Of a stretch of DNA of 64,000 nucleotides, positions 1 through 10,592 are shown piece by piece. The position numbers were made by a program, and so were the translations under genes. The stretch covers positions 19,628,511 through 19,692,510 of the forward strand of contig JACMZG010001914.1 of assembly GCA_018340805.1 (NCBI GenBank), written 5' to 3'. The notes below the pieces were generated by a model that was given only the letters and a program-made list of their open reading frames with translations, did not search any database and was not told the DNA's origin. Numbering within the stretch: position 1 is the stretch's first letter; the number at the start of each line of letters is the position of its first letter. The stretch is from Microvelia longipes (Eukaryota > Arthropoda > Insecta > Hemiptera > Veliidae).

Positions 1-318
1 CATGTGAGTAAAATCTATTTTCAAGATAATAATAATATTGATTTTATAGGTACGATAATGAGAACTAGGGGTGAACTGTTTAACTTGAATGATAAACCTT
101 GGAAAAATGATTTAGACAGAATGTGTTGCTTATGTCAGACGAATGAATATGAGAACATTATTCATTTTGTAGGTTCATGTCCTGCCATAACACCATTTCG
201 TTTAAAGCATTTCGCCATGGAGATCTTAGAAACTCAACAAGTTTATGCTTTACTGAATGGAAAAGATTTCCATCTCTTATATCGTTTTGTTAAAGAAGCT
301 ATGGCTAAATCTAAATAA
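1..318 (+). pseudogene. C-terminal end of a non-LTR retrotransposon (LINE) ORF2, truncated by the window edge
   Basis: The frame is open from the first base and ends at TAA 316-318, about 105 residues. Near the middle it carries a CCHC-like zinc knuckle: CCLC, then H-x4-C (IIHFVGSC) followed by P. This C-x2-C...H-x4-C arrangement is the usual C-terminal zinc-binding segment after the reverse transcriptase of I/Jockey/R1-type LINEs. The only early start would be GTG at 4, so this is the tail of a longer protein rather than a small gene. No stop interrupts the visible part. The AT-rich sequence after it is probably the element's 3' UTR. Clade is not resolvable from this piece. Confidence 0.7.
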
Positions 319-1376
319 AAATAATTAATTATTATACTAACAAATTATGAATTTATATTTATTTTAATTTATTATCAAATACCTTTATGTTTTTTAATTG
401 TTTTCTTTTTTAAATTGCATTGTTATAATTTTTTTTATATATTAGTGTTAAGTTTTTCAATTTTGCATGTTATAATATTACAATAATTTTAACTAGCTTC
501 CATTTGAATAACAAATTGATGTACATTTAATACTATACATTAAAGGAATAAATATTATAAATAATAAGCAATTTAGCAAATAGTGATAAAAAAAGATAGA
601 TAAAATTGATTAGTCTAGCTAATTTATAGTGTTTTTAATGTTATTCATCTATGTATGTATTATTATTTTTACAATTTTAGTTAGTCTTAATTGCATGTGT
701 ATAATTAGATCCTAAGTAGCTCTATATAATAAATGTCAGAACTCCCAGCACACGACTATTATAGTCATTGCTGACAAATGCATGAATTTTAAGTCTATAT
801 TGACAAAAACATATATTTAAATTGTGCATTATAATAATAATATATTTCTCTAATTGTTGAAATACGAGGAATTTAAAAATAAGATTACCTCAAAAAACAT
901 TAGTGTAAAAAAGCCAGGTCCATCGTAAAAAGAATTGAGATATCTTAATAGGAAATTTAAACAACACAGCTTGAAGTTCTCTAATAAAAACAAAAATTTA
1001 GCTATACATTTAACCTAACACTATAGGAATCTTCAGGCTATCACTGGCAAATTATTTTACAAAATTATAATTTCACAAACAAACAAAAACTTAAAACTAA
1101 TATTACAGTTAATTAAAACTAATTAACACAGTGAAATTAACAAATAAAATCAATAAGGTTATGAAACAGAACTGAGGTAAACAAAAATTGATATGAGATG
1201 AGAACAAGAAGAATAGATAGTCAAATTATATTTGTCGGGACAAATTAAAAAAAAAGAAAGAAAATAGCAAAAAATAATAAATAGATAAATGCAAAATAAA
1301 ATAAATAAATACAAAATAAATATTAAGTTATATCAGGTATTTTTACATAAGATTTATAAAAAGTCTTAAAAATAGG
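319..1376 (+). other. AT-rich gene-less stretch, probably the LINE 3' UTR and tail
   Basis: No coding signal is seen. It follows directly on the LINE ORF2 end and finishes in an A-rich tract of AAATA/AAATAAAT words at about 1246-1325, compatible with a LINE 3' tail. The end of that element is inferred, not proven by a target duplication. Confidence 0.35.
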
Positions 1377-2450
1377 TCAATTAACAACATCTTTCTGTTC
1401 ATTAAGAGTATTAGTGGCTGGATTTTTGTTGGACAAATAAATTTCTAATGCATTTAACCTTCGATCAAAATCCTCTCTTTGCAGTACGGTTTTGTTTTCT
1501 TCTTTGTCACATACAAAGAAGAAAACCTTGGTGCTCTGCCCCAAAGGGCAGAGCACTTTGGGGCTGTGCTCTGCCCATCTTTTTTCTACAGGTCTCCCTG
1601 ATCTTTCTACAAACTCAGCATTGCATTCATTTTATGAGTATTTGAACCTATAAACACCACTACATTTTCCTTTTTTCCTTTTCTTTAACTTGGCATTCAT
1701 GCGATTCCCTATAGAATTACCTGTATATGTATGAGGCCGGCTTGATTTCCATCATTTCTAGTTCTGAAAGCGTTCTTTGATGTTCATTGCCTAAATACAA
1801 AACCTTTTCTATACTCCTTTGATTGGTTTTCTCTCTGAATGCCTAGTTTTTGATTATTAAACTTTTTAAGGCATTTTTCATGATATTATCTATGATCTCT
1901 TCACTATACCATTATTGGTTGCTATTAGTTTAATGTTGTCTATTTCTTCCTGTAGGTTTTCTTCACTCATTGGTACTGTAGCCGCTCTCCAGCACATAGA
2001 CCTAAGTGCTGCCTGGCTGTGTCTATGCGCGTAGGTTTTCTATAGATGAAAAATTCATGATGGTCAATTGACACGTTTGATTGTTACATCTAAAAAGTTA
2101 ATCTTATCTTCTTCTTCCTTTTCCATTGTAAACTTCACATCTGGATCTATTTCATTAAGATAATCAAGAAAAATGTCTAACTGTCTGTCAGTTCCAGACC
2201 ACAGAGCTCATCATCAACATAAGAGTACCTTTTATAAAAATAGTACCTTTTATAAAAAAACTACTAGTACTTGTAGTAATACTTTTATAAAAAACTAAAT
2301 ACTTAGGGAAAGGATTCTTCCTGTTAAAAACTGTGTCTTTTTCAAATTATCTAAGAATACCTTTGCCATCAACAAACTAAGTGGTGATTCTATAGCAAGG
2401 CCTTGATTTACCATCCAAACTGGAAGTAGTTTTGATCTAAACATAAATTA
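1377..2450 (-). pseudogene. Decayed Penelope-like element: reverse transcriptase plus GIY-YIG endonuclease region
   Basis: Read on the minus strand with frameshifts and stops, the order of motifs is that of a Penelope-like retroelement. An RT motif B-like stretch (QGLAIESPLS, about 2378-2407) is followed by the catalytic YVDD (2210-2221), then FLDVTIKR (about 2078-2105), then IYRKPTRIDT (about 2018-2050). A GIY-YIG-like segment follows (GVYRFKYS, later NECNAEFVERSGRPVEKRW, about 1560-1655). The final stretch (REDFDRRLNALEIYLSNKNP and onward) ends at a stop at 1377-1379. Penelope RTs are unusual in joining RT to a GIY-YIG nuclease. At least three frameshifts or stops separate the motifs, so it is dead. 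The 5' part of the ORF is missing or unrecognisable above about 2450. Confidence 0.75.
1494..1576. repeat. Two adjacent perfect short palindromes inside the Penelope remnant
   Basis: GTTTTCTTCTTTGT (1494-1507) and its perfect complement (1513-1526) enclose 5 nt. GTGCTCTGCCC (1531-1541) and GGGCAGAGCAC (1546-1556) enclose CAAA. A third copy of GTGCTCTGCCC lies at 1566-1576. They sit in the coding part of the GIY-YIG region, so they probably arose after the element died. Confidence 0.8.
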
Positions 2451-2471
2451 ATCATAGCTTGCTTCTCCAAA

Positions 2472-2625
2472 CAAACATACATACATACACAGAAACTTTG
2501 TGAAAGTCGCTTAGGAGGTCTCAAAACATCTTAAACGTATAATTTAGGTGACATTCTGATTTCGGATTTTTAAACGACATCCTTCTTCTAAATATCTACG
2601 ATATAAATAAGGAAGAGTAAAATAC
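2472..2625 (-). repeat. Dispersed family A copy, truncated (minus orientation)
   Basis: The reverse complement matches the start of the dispersed family best seen at 29885: a hairpin-like head, then a GAATGTCACC-like word, then a GACCTCCT...CACAAAG word and a GT-rich run. Only the first ~150 bp are recognisable. It abuts the Penelope remnant. Confidence 0.6.
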
Positions 2626-2999
2626 TTTTAAGGAGTGAAAATAGCCTTGAGATGCTTTCTGTAAATTACGATGGATGATTCCCCTGAGCCGCTGGATTTG
2701 TCGTGGGCACTGCGTTGAACTAGACGTGCTCCCCAGGTAATGTTTATACTTTCAACTTTTTAACCGTAAATGCTGGCAATATGATCTATTGATGAAAAAA
2801 TGGAGTTATAGATACATCAGATTTTTTATGGAAAGTTGTTGCACCTAGTATAGAACATTCTAGCATTTCTTTGCTACTATAATCAATCATCCAAAATTTT
2901 GCCAATGAAAGTACGCATGGTAAAATAATATTTGAGACTCTAGAAAAATGTCAAAGGATGCGCGTTTTTAGATTAAAACCCACTGTCAACGTCGTGCAA
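2626..2999. other. Unassigned single-copy-looking stretch
   Basis: No ORF or repeat structure was recognised between the family A fragment and the minisatellite. A moderately GC-richer patch lies at about 2670-2735. Confidence 0.3.
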
Positions 3000-3165
3000 C
3001 TGTTCTAATTCCTGTTCTGATTTCTGTCGTAATTCTAATTCTTGTCCTGATTCTAATTCATGTTCTAATTTCTGTCGTAATTCTAATTCCTGTCCTGATT
3101 TTAATTCATGTTCTAATTTCTGTCGTAATTCTAATTCCTGTCCTAATCCTAATTCATGTTCTAAT
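3000..3165. repeat. 48-bp minisatellite, left part (interrupted by the LINE)
   Basis: About 3.4 copies of a 48-bp unit, itself made of 12-bp variants such as TTCTAATTCCTG and TTCTAATTCATG. The same words resume at 8138 beyond the LINE, showing that the array was split by insertion. Confidence 0.85.
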
Positions 3166-3195
3166 AAATAATAAATAAATAAATAAATAAATAAA
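3166..3195 (-). repeat. (AAAT)n simple tail marking the LINE 3' end
   Basis: AATAAATAAATAAAT on the plus strand is (TTTA)n in the element's sense strand, directly beside the candidate target duplication at 3155-3165. Non-LTR elements commonly end in such simple repeats. Confidence 0.7.
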
Positions 3196-3860
3196 CCATT
3201 TATTGTAATCTATGATTTTTAACATTCACAAATAAATCTATAATATAACTTATACAGAGGATTACAAATCGGGGTCAGCCCGTGGTCACCTTTTTAAGGT
3301 AGGAGTTGCCGACATAAGACAACTTATTACTACATTAAAATAAGTTATAAATATCCATTGAAATAATATTAGAGTAAGTGAAAATTAAATGTTTAAATTT
3401 TAATAATTTAGATTTAAATATAATTTGTAATTTTATCATTATTTAATTTAAATTATCATTCAATAATATAATAATGTGAGAGATTAATTTATTGATTTAG
3501 TAATATATAAAAATTATTAAATATGATAATTTTGTAAAAATATTGACAAGTACTATTTTTCTTTTAATATTCCTTGTTTTAACTTATTATTTTCTTATAT
3601 TATTAGTATAAAATTTATTAATTATCTATTTTAATTATTTAAAGTCAATATTTATATAGTTAGCTATATTTACTTACTTATTATAAATAATATTTAATTT
3701 TAAGTATTTATGGACAACACTTTAATGTTTTTATTATTATTATTTAATTATAATATATTAGTAAAATTAAGATATATATAAATAAATTAAATTATCAGTT
3801 ATTAAATCTCCATGCATTTTTAAATTTTAATAATATAAGTTAACAATATTAAATACATAT
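3196..3860 (-). other. LINE 3' UTR, very AT-rich
   Basis: No ORF. It lies between the simple tail and the microsatellite that follows the end of ORF2. A GC-richer block at about 3270-3320 (with GGTCAGCCCGTGGTCACC) may be the conserved 3' recognition part of the element. Confidence 0.45.
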
Positions 3861-3864
3861 ATAA

Positions 3865-3996
3865 TATTTACATGCACATACACATGCATACTCATATACA
3901 TATTATACATACATATATACTCACACACATTTACATACTTACACTCGCATACGTACACATACATGCATATACACATATATACACACACACACATAT
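3865..3996. repeat. (CACATA)n-type microsatellite at the end of LINE ORF2
   Basis: Alternating CA/TA words run through 3865-3996, just past the last recognisable ORF2 residues. It generates meaningless His/Thr-rich reading frames on both strands. Confidence 0.8.
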
Positions 3997-6827
3997 ATTT
4001 TTAGGTATTGTCTTTAAAAGCCATACATCACAGTATACTTGTTTTAAGCGTTTCCATTCTGTTCTCATATAGGCTATTCTTTGCCACATTCCATCACAGA
4101 CTTTATTCATTTCCGATCCCATCTCTGGGCTGGTCTTCCCCTGTTTCTTTTCCTATCTCTAGGATACCAGTCTATTAACTCTCTGGTCCATCTATCGTCG
4201 TTTGTTCTGACTAAATGACCAGCCCAGCTCCACTTCCTTTCCATAACTGTCGTACCTATATCTTTCAGACCTGTTTCTTTTCTTATCCACTTATTTCTTT
4301 TTTTATCTTTTATTGATATTTTCAGCATGGATCTCTCCATCCTTCTCTGCGCTGTTCTTATTTTATTTATATATTGCTGGTTAGTGTCCAGGTTTGGCAG
4401 CCGTAAGTCATCACCGGTTCCACACACATGTTCCAAAGTCTCTTTTTAGCTTGCATCTTTACATTGGACCTAAATAAGTAACGGTACTTGTTGTATGCTC
4501 TCCACCCTAGCGCTATTCTCCTGCTTACTTCTTTCTCTTGGTCTTCACTGCTCTTACTGCTTATCAACACTCCTAGGTATATGAACTCTTTTACATTTTC
4601 AATTATATTACCCTCATCATCTCTTATATCTTCTTTATCATTTTCTATGTTTACAGTCATTATTTTACATTTACTTCCGTTAAGTTCTAATCCGATTTGC
4701 TTCATCTTGTTGATTAATTCTTTTAACATTTGTCTAGCTTCTTTTAAACTCTTCGCTATCAATACTAAATCGTCTACGAATTTAAGGATATTTAGCCATC
4801 TTCCATTGATTTTTATACCTAAGCCTTCCCAATCAAGTTCCTTGCACGCTTTTTCTAAAACTTTTATAAAAGCTTTTCCTGATGTAACGTCACCTTGCTT
4901 TATTCCTCTATTTAAAAATATAGTTCTTTTCTGACCATCTAGTTTAATCTCCATTTTTGAATTATCATAAATGTAATCGATTAATGTTGTATAATTTTTG
5001 TCTATTCCCGCTTCTTTGAATGCTTCTTTTATACAAGTTTTGAAAATAGAGTCGAACGCTTTCCTGAAATCTATAAAAACTAATACTAGGGGAAGTTGTA
5101 GTCGTTAGAACTTCTGATAAGTTGTTTGATAACAAATATATTGTCATTAGTTGAAAAATTCTTTCTAAAACCCGTTTGACTGCTTGATATATCGTGCTCG
5201 ATTTGTAAATCTATTCTTTTAGAAATAATGCTCATAAACATTTTGTAAACAACTGATAAAATACTGATAGGCCTGTAGTTTTCTATATTGTACTTATCGC
5301 CTTTTTTGAACAATAGAAGAAGTTGAGATGTGAGCCATTTTTCTGGTATTTTCCCGTATTTTAAGCACATATCACATATGTGTTTAATGCAGCTTATCAT
5401 GGTTTCTCCGCCTGCTTTTATCTCTTCTGCTGTTATTTCGTCTATACCACATGCTTTACCAAGTTTTAACTTCTTTACAGCCCATTCTACCTCTTCAGTC
5501 ATAATGTCAGGTGAAGCCTCTATATTTTCTGCTCTTGGTACTTCATCATTATTCCTACTTATTCTACCTGATTCTTCTTTTTCATCATATAAGTTCTTAT
5601 AAAAATTCGTTATTATTTCTATTAAATTTTCTTTTCATTTTTTAAGTTTCCTTCTCTGTCTTTCATGGCAACTATTTTGTTCTTTCCTAGTGTTTGTGAT
5701 CTCCAGAATTTAGCAACACTACCTCCACTTTCAACGACATATTCTAATTCTCTTACCTTTTTCTCTAAACTCCAAGTTTTTATCTTATTTCTTATTAATT
5801 TAGAAATTACACTAAATTCGATTTTTTCTACTCCTTGTCTTTTCATTTTTCTTCTTTTGCTTAATAATTTTAGTATTTCTTTGGGAAGTTTGTTATCTTG
5901 TTCTTCTTTTGTTTGTTTATTAATTATTTCCGAAGCACCTTTCACTGCATTTGTAAACTTGTTTACGCATATTTCCAAATCTACTTCTTCATTTAGTTTT
6001 TCTATTTTTGCTTTTAAGTTATTTTCATAGTCGATTTCGCAACTTTTTACCAACCTATTTTTCTTACTATTTCTACTACGGTGAAATTTTTTGTTTTTTA
6101 TATTTAAAGTAATCTTTAAGGGTCGGTGGTCACTACCTATATTTATTTCATCACATGCTTCAACATCTAGTACAACGCTTTCTTATTAATAATGGCAAAA
6201 TCTATCTCGTTTTTCGTACGACCGTCGGGTGAGACCCATGTCCACTTCTTTTTATTTGATTTATTAAAGAAGGAGTTCATTATAACATATTATTTCCTTC
6301 AGTGAACTCTATAAGTCTCAGCCCTCGTTCGTACTAACCGTAGCCGTAGCTACCAACAGTTTGAAAACCTTTTTCTTTACCAATTTTAGAATTGAAATCG
6401 CCAATTATTAGTGTGTATTTGCAGAGATGATCTTCGACTGCTACCTGTAGGTTGTTGTAGAAGGCTTCCATATCTTCCTGACTGGCATCTGATGCGCATA
6501 TACTTGGATTATTTGAAGTCTGCCTCCACCTTGCGACTTGTTTAACTTCATTATAAGTTTTGATATCCTATGGGAGTAAGCTTTGTATAAGCTGATGTTT
6601 TTACTTTTCATGTTGACCAGAAAGCCAGTACCTCCAGTTGGACCTTCACCATTCATGTAAAATTCTAAGCAGTTGTTTAGTTGCCTGAGTTCTTCGTTGT
6701 CTCTCCTTATTTCACTTAAACCTATTACGTCCCAATGTGTATTTTCGGCTTCAGATAAAAGTTCGGTTAGTTTTTCATCACTTCTTAGGGATTGACAGTT
6801 GTAGGTGTATACTATAAAATTTGACAT
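3960..6827 (-). pseudogene. LINE ORF2: APE-type endonuclease + reverse transcriptase + C-terminal domain, frameshifted
   Basis: It starts MSNFIVYTYNCQSLRS (6827), typical of an APE endonuclease. Later endonuclease motifs are GLSEIRRDNE, GDFNSKIG (6392-6403) and the catalytic SDHR (6123-6134). A linker (6053-5622) leads to the RT: KKGDKYNIENYRPISIL, SQTGFRKN, motif A FIDFRKAFD (about 5053-5079) and FVDD (4769-4780), where F/Y-A-D-D is usual. The tail has AQRRMERSML, WSWAGHLVR and WQRIAYMRTEWKRL. Breaks by eye: frameshift near 6497, an in-frame TAG near 6341, frameshifts near 6280, 6190, 6060, 5630, in the G-run 5089-5092, near 4385 and near 4120. All catalytic motifs except the YADD variant are recognisable, so decay is recent to moderate. 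Confidence 0.88.
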
Positions 6828-6908
6828 TTTATCTTGAGGTTTTAGGCTTCTAGTTGGCTTATCTTTATGCTGTATATTTATTTTCTTATTTCCATTTGAC
6901 TTTAATTG

Positions 6909-7688
6909 CTATGACGAGGTGCTTTCATCTCCGGTTCCGGAAACTTGTGTTTGTTTAGTAACAAATTTAGTTATACTCGACTGTTGATTTTGACTAGTGC
7001 TTTGTTTTGATTCCGCTGTTTTTGGTTTCTTCTTATTGTTAAATGAATGTTTTTCGTTTGGCGTATCTACTTTTTCTAGTTGCCTTTTACCACGAGATTT
7101 TGTATCATTCCCTTTTTTATGAAAGTCTCTAATAATAAGTTTGTCATAAGCAATAATGGCATATTTGCCTTCTTCTCTAGCTTTCTTCATTTTTGGTACG
7201 AGTTCTTTTCTTTTTTCTAAAATGTGTTTAGGATACTCGTTCTCTATTCTAACATTTTCTTCTAGCAGTTTTAGCTTTTTCTTATTTCTCATGACTAAAA
7301 TCTTTTTCTTTAGAGTGACGAACATCACTCGTACAGGGTTTGTCAGTATATTTGGATCTCCGACTCTTTTAGCATAGTCTATATCGGACTCGTTAACATC
7401 AACATCTAGTATGTTTTGAAATATATGTAAAATAGTTGGTTCTAAATTTCTTTCATCGATATTGTCTAAGCCAAAAATCATTATATTTTTTCGACTTATT
7501 TCTTTTTCAACGTAACTAGTTCGTTTATCTTGGTATTGGTTTATCTTGTCTTGTTGTTCTTGAGCTGATTTTAATTCGTTTTTAAACTCGTTTATATCAT
7601 TTTTAATATCGGTTTTCATATCTAATAGAAGATCTTTTATTTCATTTTTGAAGGTGTCCAGTTTTAGGCATAGCGTATTTTCATCCAT
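6909..7688 (-). CDS. LINE ORF1 protein, apparently intact (259 aa)
   Basis: An uninterrupted ORF of 259 residues starts MDENTLCLKLD and stops about 80 bp before ORF2. Residues ~10-70 are rich in K/E/D/N with heptad-like hydrophobic spacing, which suggests a coiled coil. About residues 68-160 (KNIMIFGLDNIDERNL onward, then FVTLKKKILVMRNKKKLK) resemble the RRM-like fold of LINE ORF1 nucleic-acid-binding proteins. The C-terminal ~70 residues are basic, then S/T/Q-rich. By family analogy it would coat element RNA and act as a chaperone. It is striking that ORF1 is open while ORF2 has many breaks. It has no host function that can be seen. Confidence 0.8.
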   Translation of the reverse strand: MDENTLCLKLDTFKNEIKDLLLDMKTDIKNDINEFKNELKSAQEQQDKINQYQDKRTSYVEKEISRKNIMIFGLDNIDERNLEPTILHIFQNILDVDVNESDIDYAKRVGDPNILTNPVRVMFVTLKKKILVMRNKKKLKLLEENVRIENEYPKHILEKRKELVPKMKKAREEGKYAIIAYDKLIIRDFHKKGNDTKSRGKRQLEKVDTPNEKHSFNNKKKPKTAESKQSTSQNQQSSITKFVTKQTQVSGTGDESTSS

Positions 7689-8137
7689 GATGTAATATAT
7701 ATATTCAAATCGCTTATTACTAAAGTTCTTATTATAAAAGTTAATATTAGTGATAGAAGGATGTAGTATATACAGATGTGGAACTTACGCGCTGGTGGCT
7801 TCCACGAACCCCCACTTTCAATGACAGTTCTCGTCAATGTACAGTTTTGTTTTTCTTTACGCGTATTCTGGTCCCACGGTTTTTAAGATAAGCGCTGTTA
7901 TATTATGTTAAATTATTATTTGATATTTTTCATAAAAACGCGTGTTTTACACTGAAATTTTAATTCGTATTATGTAATTTTGGCTCGGTGAAAAATCTTA
8001 GAATTTCACACACAAAATTCTTAATATTTAAAATTTTAACTCACCAATTTTTAGAGCGATTAAACATCAATAACTACTGATTTAAACGGATTGATTTCGG
8101 ACACGATGTTAAACCTAGCGCGTCTTGGCGGCAACTC
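7689..8137 (-). other. LINE 5' UTR / internal promoter region
   Basis: No ORF. It has GC-richer blocks at about 7785-7830 and 8100-8137 (AGCGCGTCTTGGCGGCAA), unlike the surrounding AT-rich DNA. In full-length LINEs this segment holds the internal promoter; that role is inferred. Confidence 0.5.
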
Positions 8138-8205
8138 CATGTTCTAATTACTGTCCTAATTTTAAAATTAGGACATGTTCTAATTACTGTCCTAATTTTA
8201 AACTG
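8138..8205. repeat. 48-bp minisatellite, right part beyond the LINE
   Basis: CATGTTCTAATTACTGTCCT occurs twice here, separated by the small palindrome AATTTTAAAATT. It matches the word set at 3000-3165. Confidence 0.75.
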
Positions 8206-8844
8206 TAATAATTCTTTATTTCAAAATTTATATTAGATTCCAACACAATTTATTGTCAACATTAATTCACACAAATTGTATAGAATAACATTAGCTATTA
8301 AACTATTGTTAACAATAACTTTGGGTTTTCATATCTATTTTAAAAGAATTTCCTTTCAAAGAAATTTTTAGTTTTACTTTAAACTTGTCTGAAAGTGTCT
8401 TGCTATGTGATATTTTGCAAGTTTTAACTTTTCAAGGGTTAATTTTTATGTTTTCTATTGATGTCACATTTAAGAGTTTAGGATTTTATTTAGTACTTAA
8501 AAGTGGGTTAATAGTTTTAGGGATACATTTTAAAGATTATGGGGACGTTTAGGGTTCAAAATTAAGTTATCCCATGTAACGGATGTTTTAAATTATGAGA
8601 TGTAAAAATAAAATAAAACGTTTAAAGTCATTTAGAATGACATCATGAAGTTTATTACTTTATTAGATAAAATAGTTTTGACTTAAAATTTTGTATTTTA
8701 TATTAGTAAAATACTATGGGTACGAATTTACTTGGTTTCAAATTGTTTGTTTATAGATCGAAGATGTTTTAGACAATAGAGTAGTTTAGATTTGTTAATA
8801 TCATATCAAATAATATAAATATAATCTCTTCCGTGAATGTTAAC
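8206..8844. other. AT-rich stretch with nothing recognised
   Basis: No ORF, TIR or tandem structure was seen on either strand. Confidence 0.3.
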
Positions 8845-9670
8845 ACTTCCTCATCTACTAAAGGAAATTATTGTGTTCACCCTAAAAGTATAAAAACGAG
8901 GTTTTTTTCATAATTATCCATTTCAGGCATTTTTATGACGTTTTAAGTGGTTTTCATTATGATTTCTGTCTGTTTCACGCATAACCACCGCTGTGTTTAT
9001 GTCACAGACTTGAAACTTCACTTGAAATTAGAGATAAGGTTTAGTAGTTGTGCTGACTGTTTTTTTTCGACCAACACAACAATAATATAACTGTTGCAAG
9101 TAAATAGAATTAGTACTGTTTTAGTGGCTTGACAAGACATGTAAAAGATACTATCCAGTGATTACACTCAAGCGAGACAGTTGTCTGAGAGATATTTTTA
9201 GACTAACGATGTGCTGCCATCAAGAATTAAGAAAAAATCGTAGAAATCAAAAATTTTGACTTGAGTTGAAATTTTTTATGCTTGTGCATCTATAAGTGGT
9301 GTCAACTTAATTTTATTTTGATATTAGTCGCCGTTTCGTTAGATAGCGTAAACATAAAGAAATACCGTAAAATAAGTAGAATACTAGTCAAAAGTACATA
9401 GTTATTATTCGTTAGGTATTTTCGAATATTAGTTATATTTATTATTTATATTTATTAGAAGGATTAAAACCAGGCCACGGTTTTAAACATAATAAAAATG
9501 TCTTACCGGTATTATTCGACAAGTGCCTATATTTGCCTGCAGTATTAATTTTCTAAGCTTTAATTTACCTTAACACTGAAGCGATACTACCTCAAGTTTT
9601 AAAAAATCATGCCATTCAGAGGAAAAGCGAAGCGAGTCCGAAGATGACAGAAACGGTACCCAGGTAGCTC
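8845..9670 (+). repeat. Dispersed family A copy, diverged
   Basis: Shares ordered words with the other copies: ATTATCCATTTCAGGC (near 8917), a CTGTCTGTTTCACGCATAAC word (8967), TATTAGTCGCCGTTT (9323), and the end module with AGCGAAGCGAGTCCGAAG (9627) and ACGGTACCCAGGTA. The hairpin head is decayed at about 8848-8870. Confidence 0.6.
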
Positions 9671-9835
9671 GTAACGTTTTTTTATATTTTAAGATTCAGA
9701 GCCAAAAAACGTGACAGGATAGTTCTAAAAGAATTATCACCAAAAATGTTGTGTAATTATCTGTGTCATCTTACACCGAATATTAAGTAACTAATTAATA
9801 TTACTTATTCGTAATTAAGTAACTTAAAGACTTAT

Positions 9836-10592
9836 GGTACAGTTATATCTAATAGTTTTATACGTTTATTATAGTTTATACGTTAGTTATTAGTTACGTT
9901 ATACGATTAGTTATTACGTTTATACGATAGTTTTATCTTATATAGTTTTATACGTTTATTATAATTCATACGTCAGTTATTAGTTACGTTTTACGATTAG
10001 TTATTACGTTTATACGATAGTTTTATCTTATATAGTTTTATACGTTTATTATAATTCATACGTCAGTTATTAGTTACGTTATACGATTAGTTATTACGTT
10101 TATACGATAGTTTATCTTATATAGTTTTATACGTTTTTATAATTTATACGTCAGTTATTAGTTACGTTTTACGATTAGTTATTACGTTTATACGATAGTT
10201 TTATCTTATATAGTTTTATACGTTTATTATAATTCATACGTCAGTTATTAGTTACGTTTTACGATTAGTTATTACGTTTATACGATAGTTTTATCTTATA
10301 CAGTTTTATACGTTTATTATAATTTATACGTCAGTTATTAGTTACGTAATACGATTAGTTATTATGTTTATACGATAGTTTTATCTTATATAGTTTTATA
10401 CGTTTATTATAATTCATACGTCAGTTATTAGTTACGTTTTACGATTAGTTTTACGTTTATACGATAGTTTTTTTATAGTTTTATACGTTTATTATAATTT
10501 ATACGTCAGTAATTAGTTACGTTATACGATTAGTTATTATGTTTATACGATAGTTTTATACGTTATTAGTTTTATACGTTAGTTTTAAATTT
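9836..10592. repeat. 90-bp tandem repeat array, about 8 copies
   Basis: The unit begins TAGTTTTATACGTTTATTAT and recurs at 9853, 9943, 10033 and 10122, with small indels later. Internally it is built of TACG-containing sub-words (TACGATTAGTTA, TTAGTTACGTT), suggesting an older short monomer. Later units are shortened (10440-10590). No coding content. Confidence 0.9.

Larger units (their letters stand above)
3166..8137 (-). mobile_element. Near-full-length non-LTR retrotransposon (LINE), two ORFs, minus strand
   Basis: This 4.97-kb element is flanked by an 11-bp direct repeat CATGTTCTAAT (3155-3165 and 8138-8148), a likely target-site duplication, although the target is itself repetitive. In the sense direction it has a ~450-bp 5' region, ORF1 (7688-6909), ORF2 with APE endonuclease and RT (6827 to about 3960), a CA/TA-rich stretch and a (TTTA)n tail at 3166-3195. 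Its C-terminal RRMER...WAGHLVR block resembles proteins often annotated as endonuclease-reverse transcriptase in insects. The clade (RTE/CR1-like) is not fixed. ORF2 frameshifts make it non-autonomous now. Confidence 0.85.

Noticed and set aside
2224..2300. Tandem repeat of ACCTTTTATAAAAATAGT
   Set aside because: Only two or three imperfect short copies within the Penelope remnant; probably local slippage.
4488..7377. Several plus-strand ORFs rich in Ser/Phe/Leu
   Set aside because: They are antisense to the LINE coding regions (complement of Lys/Glu/Asn-rich codons).
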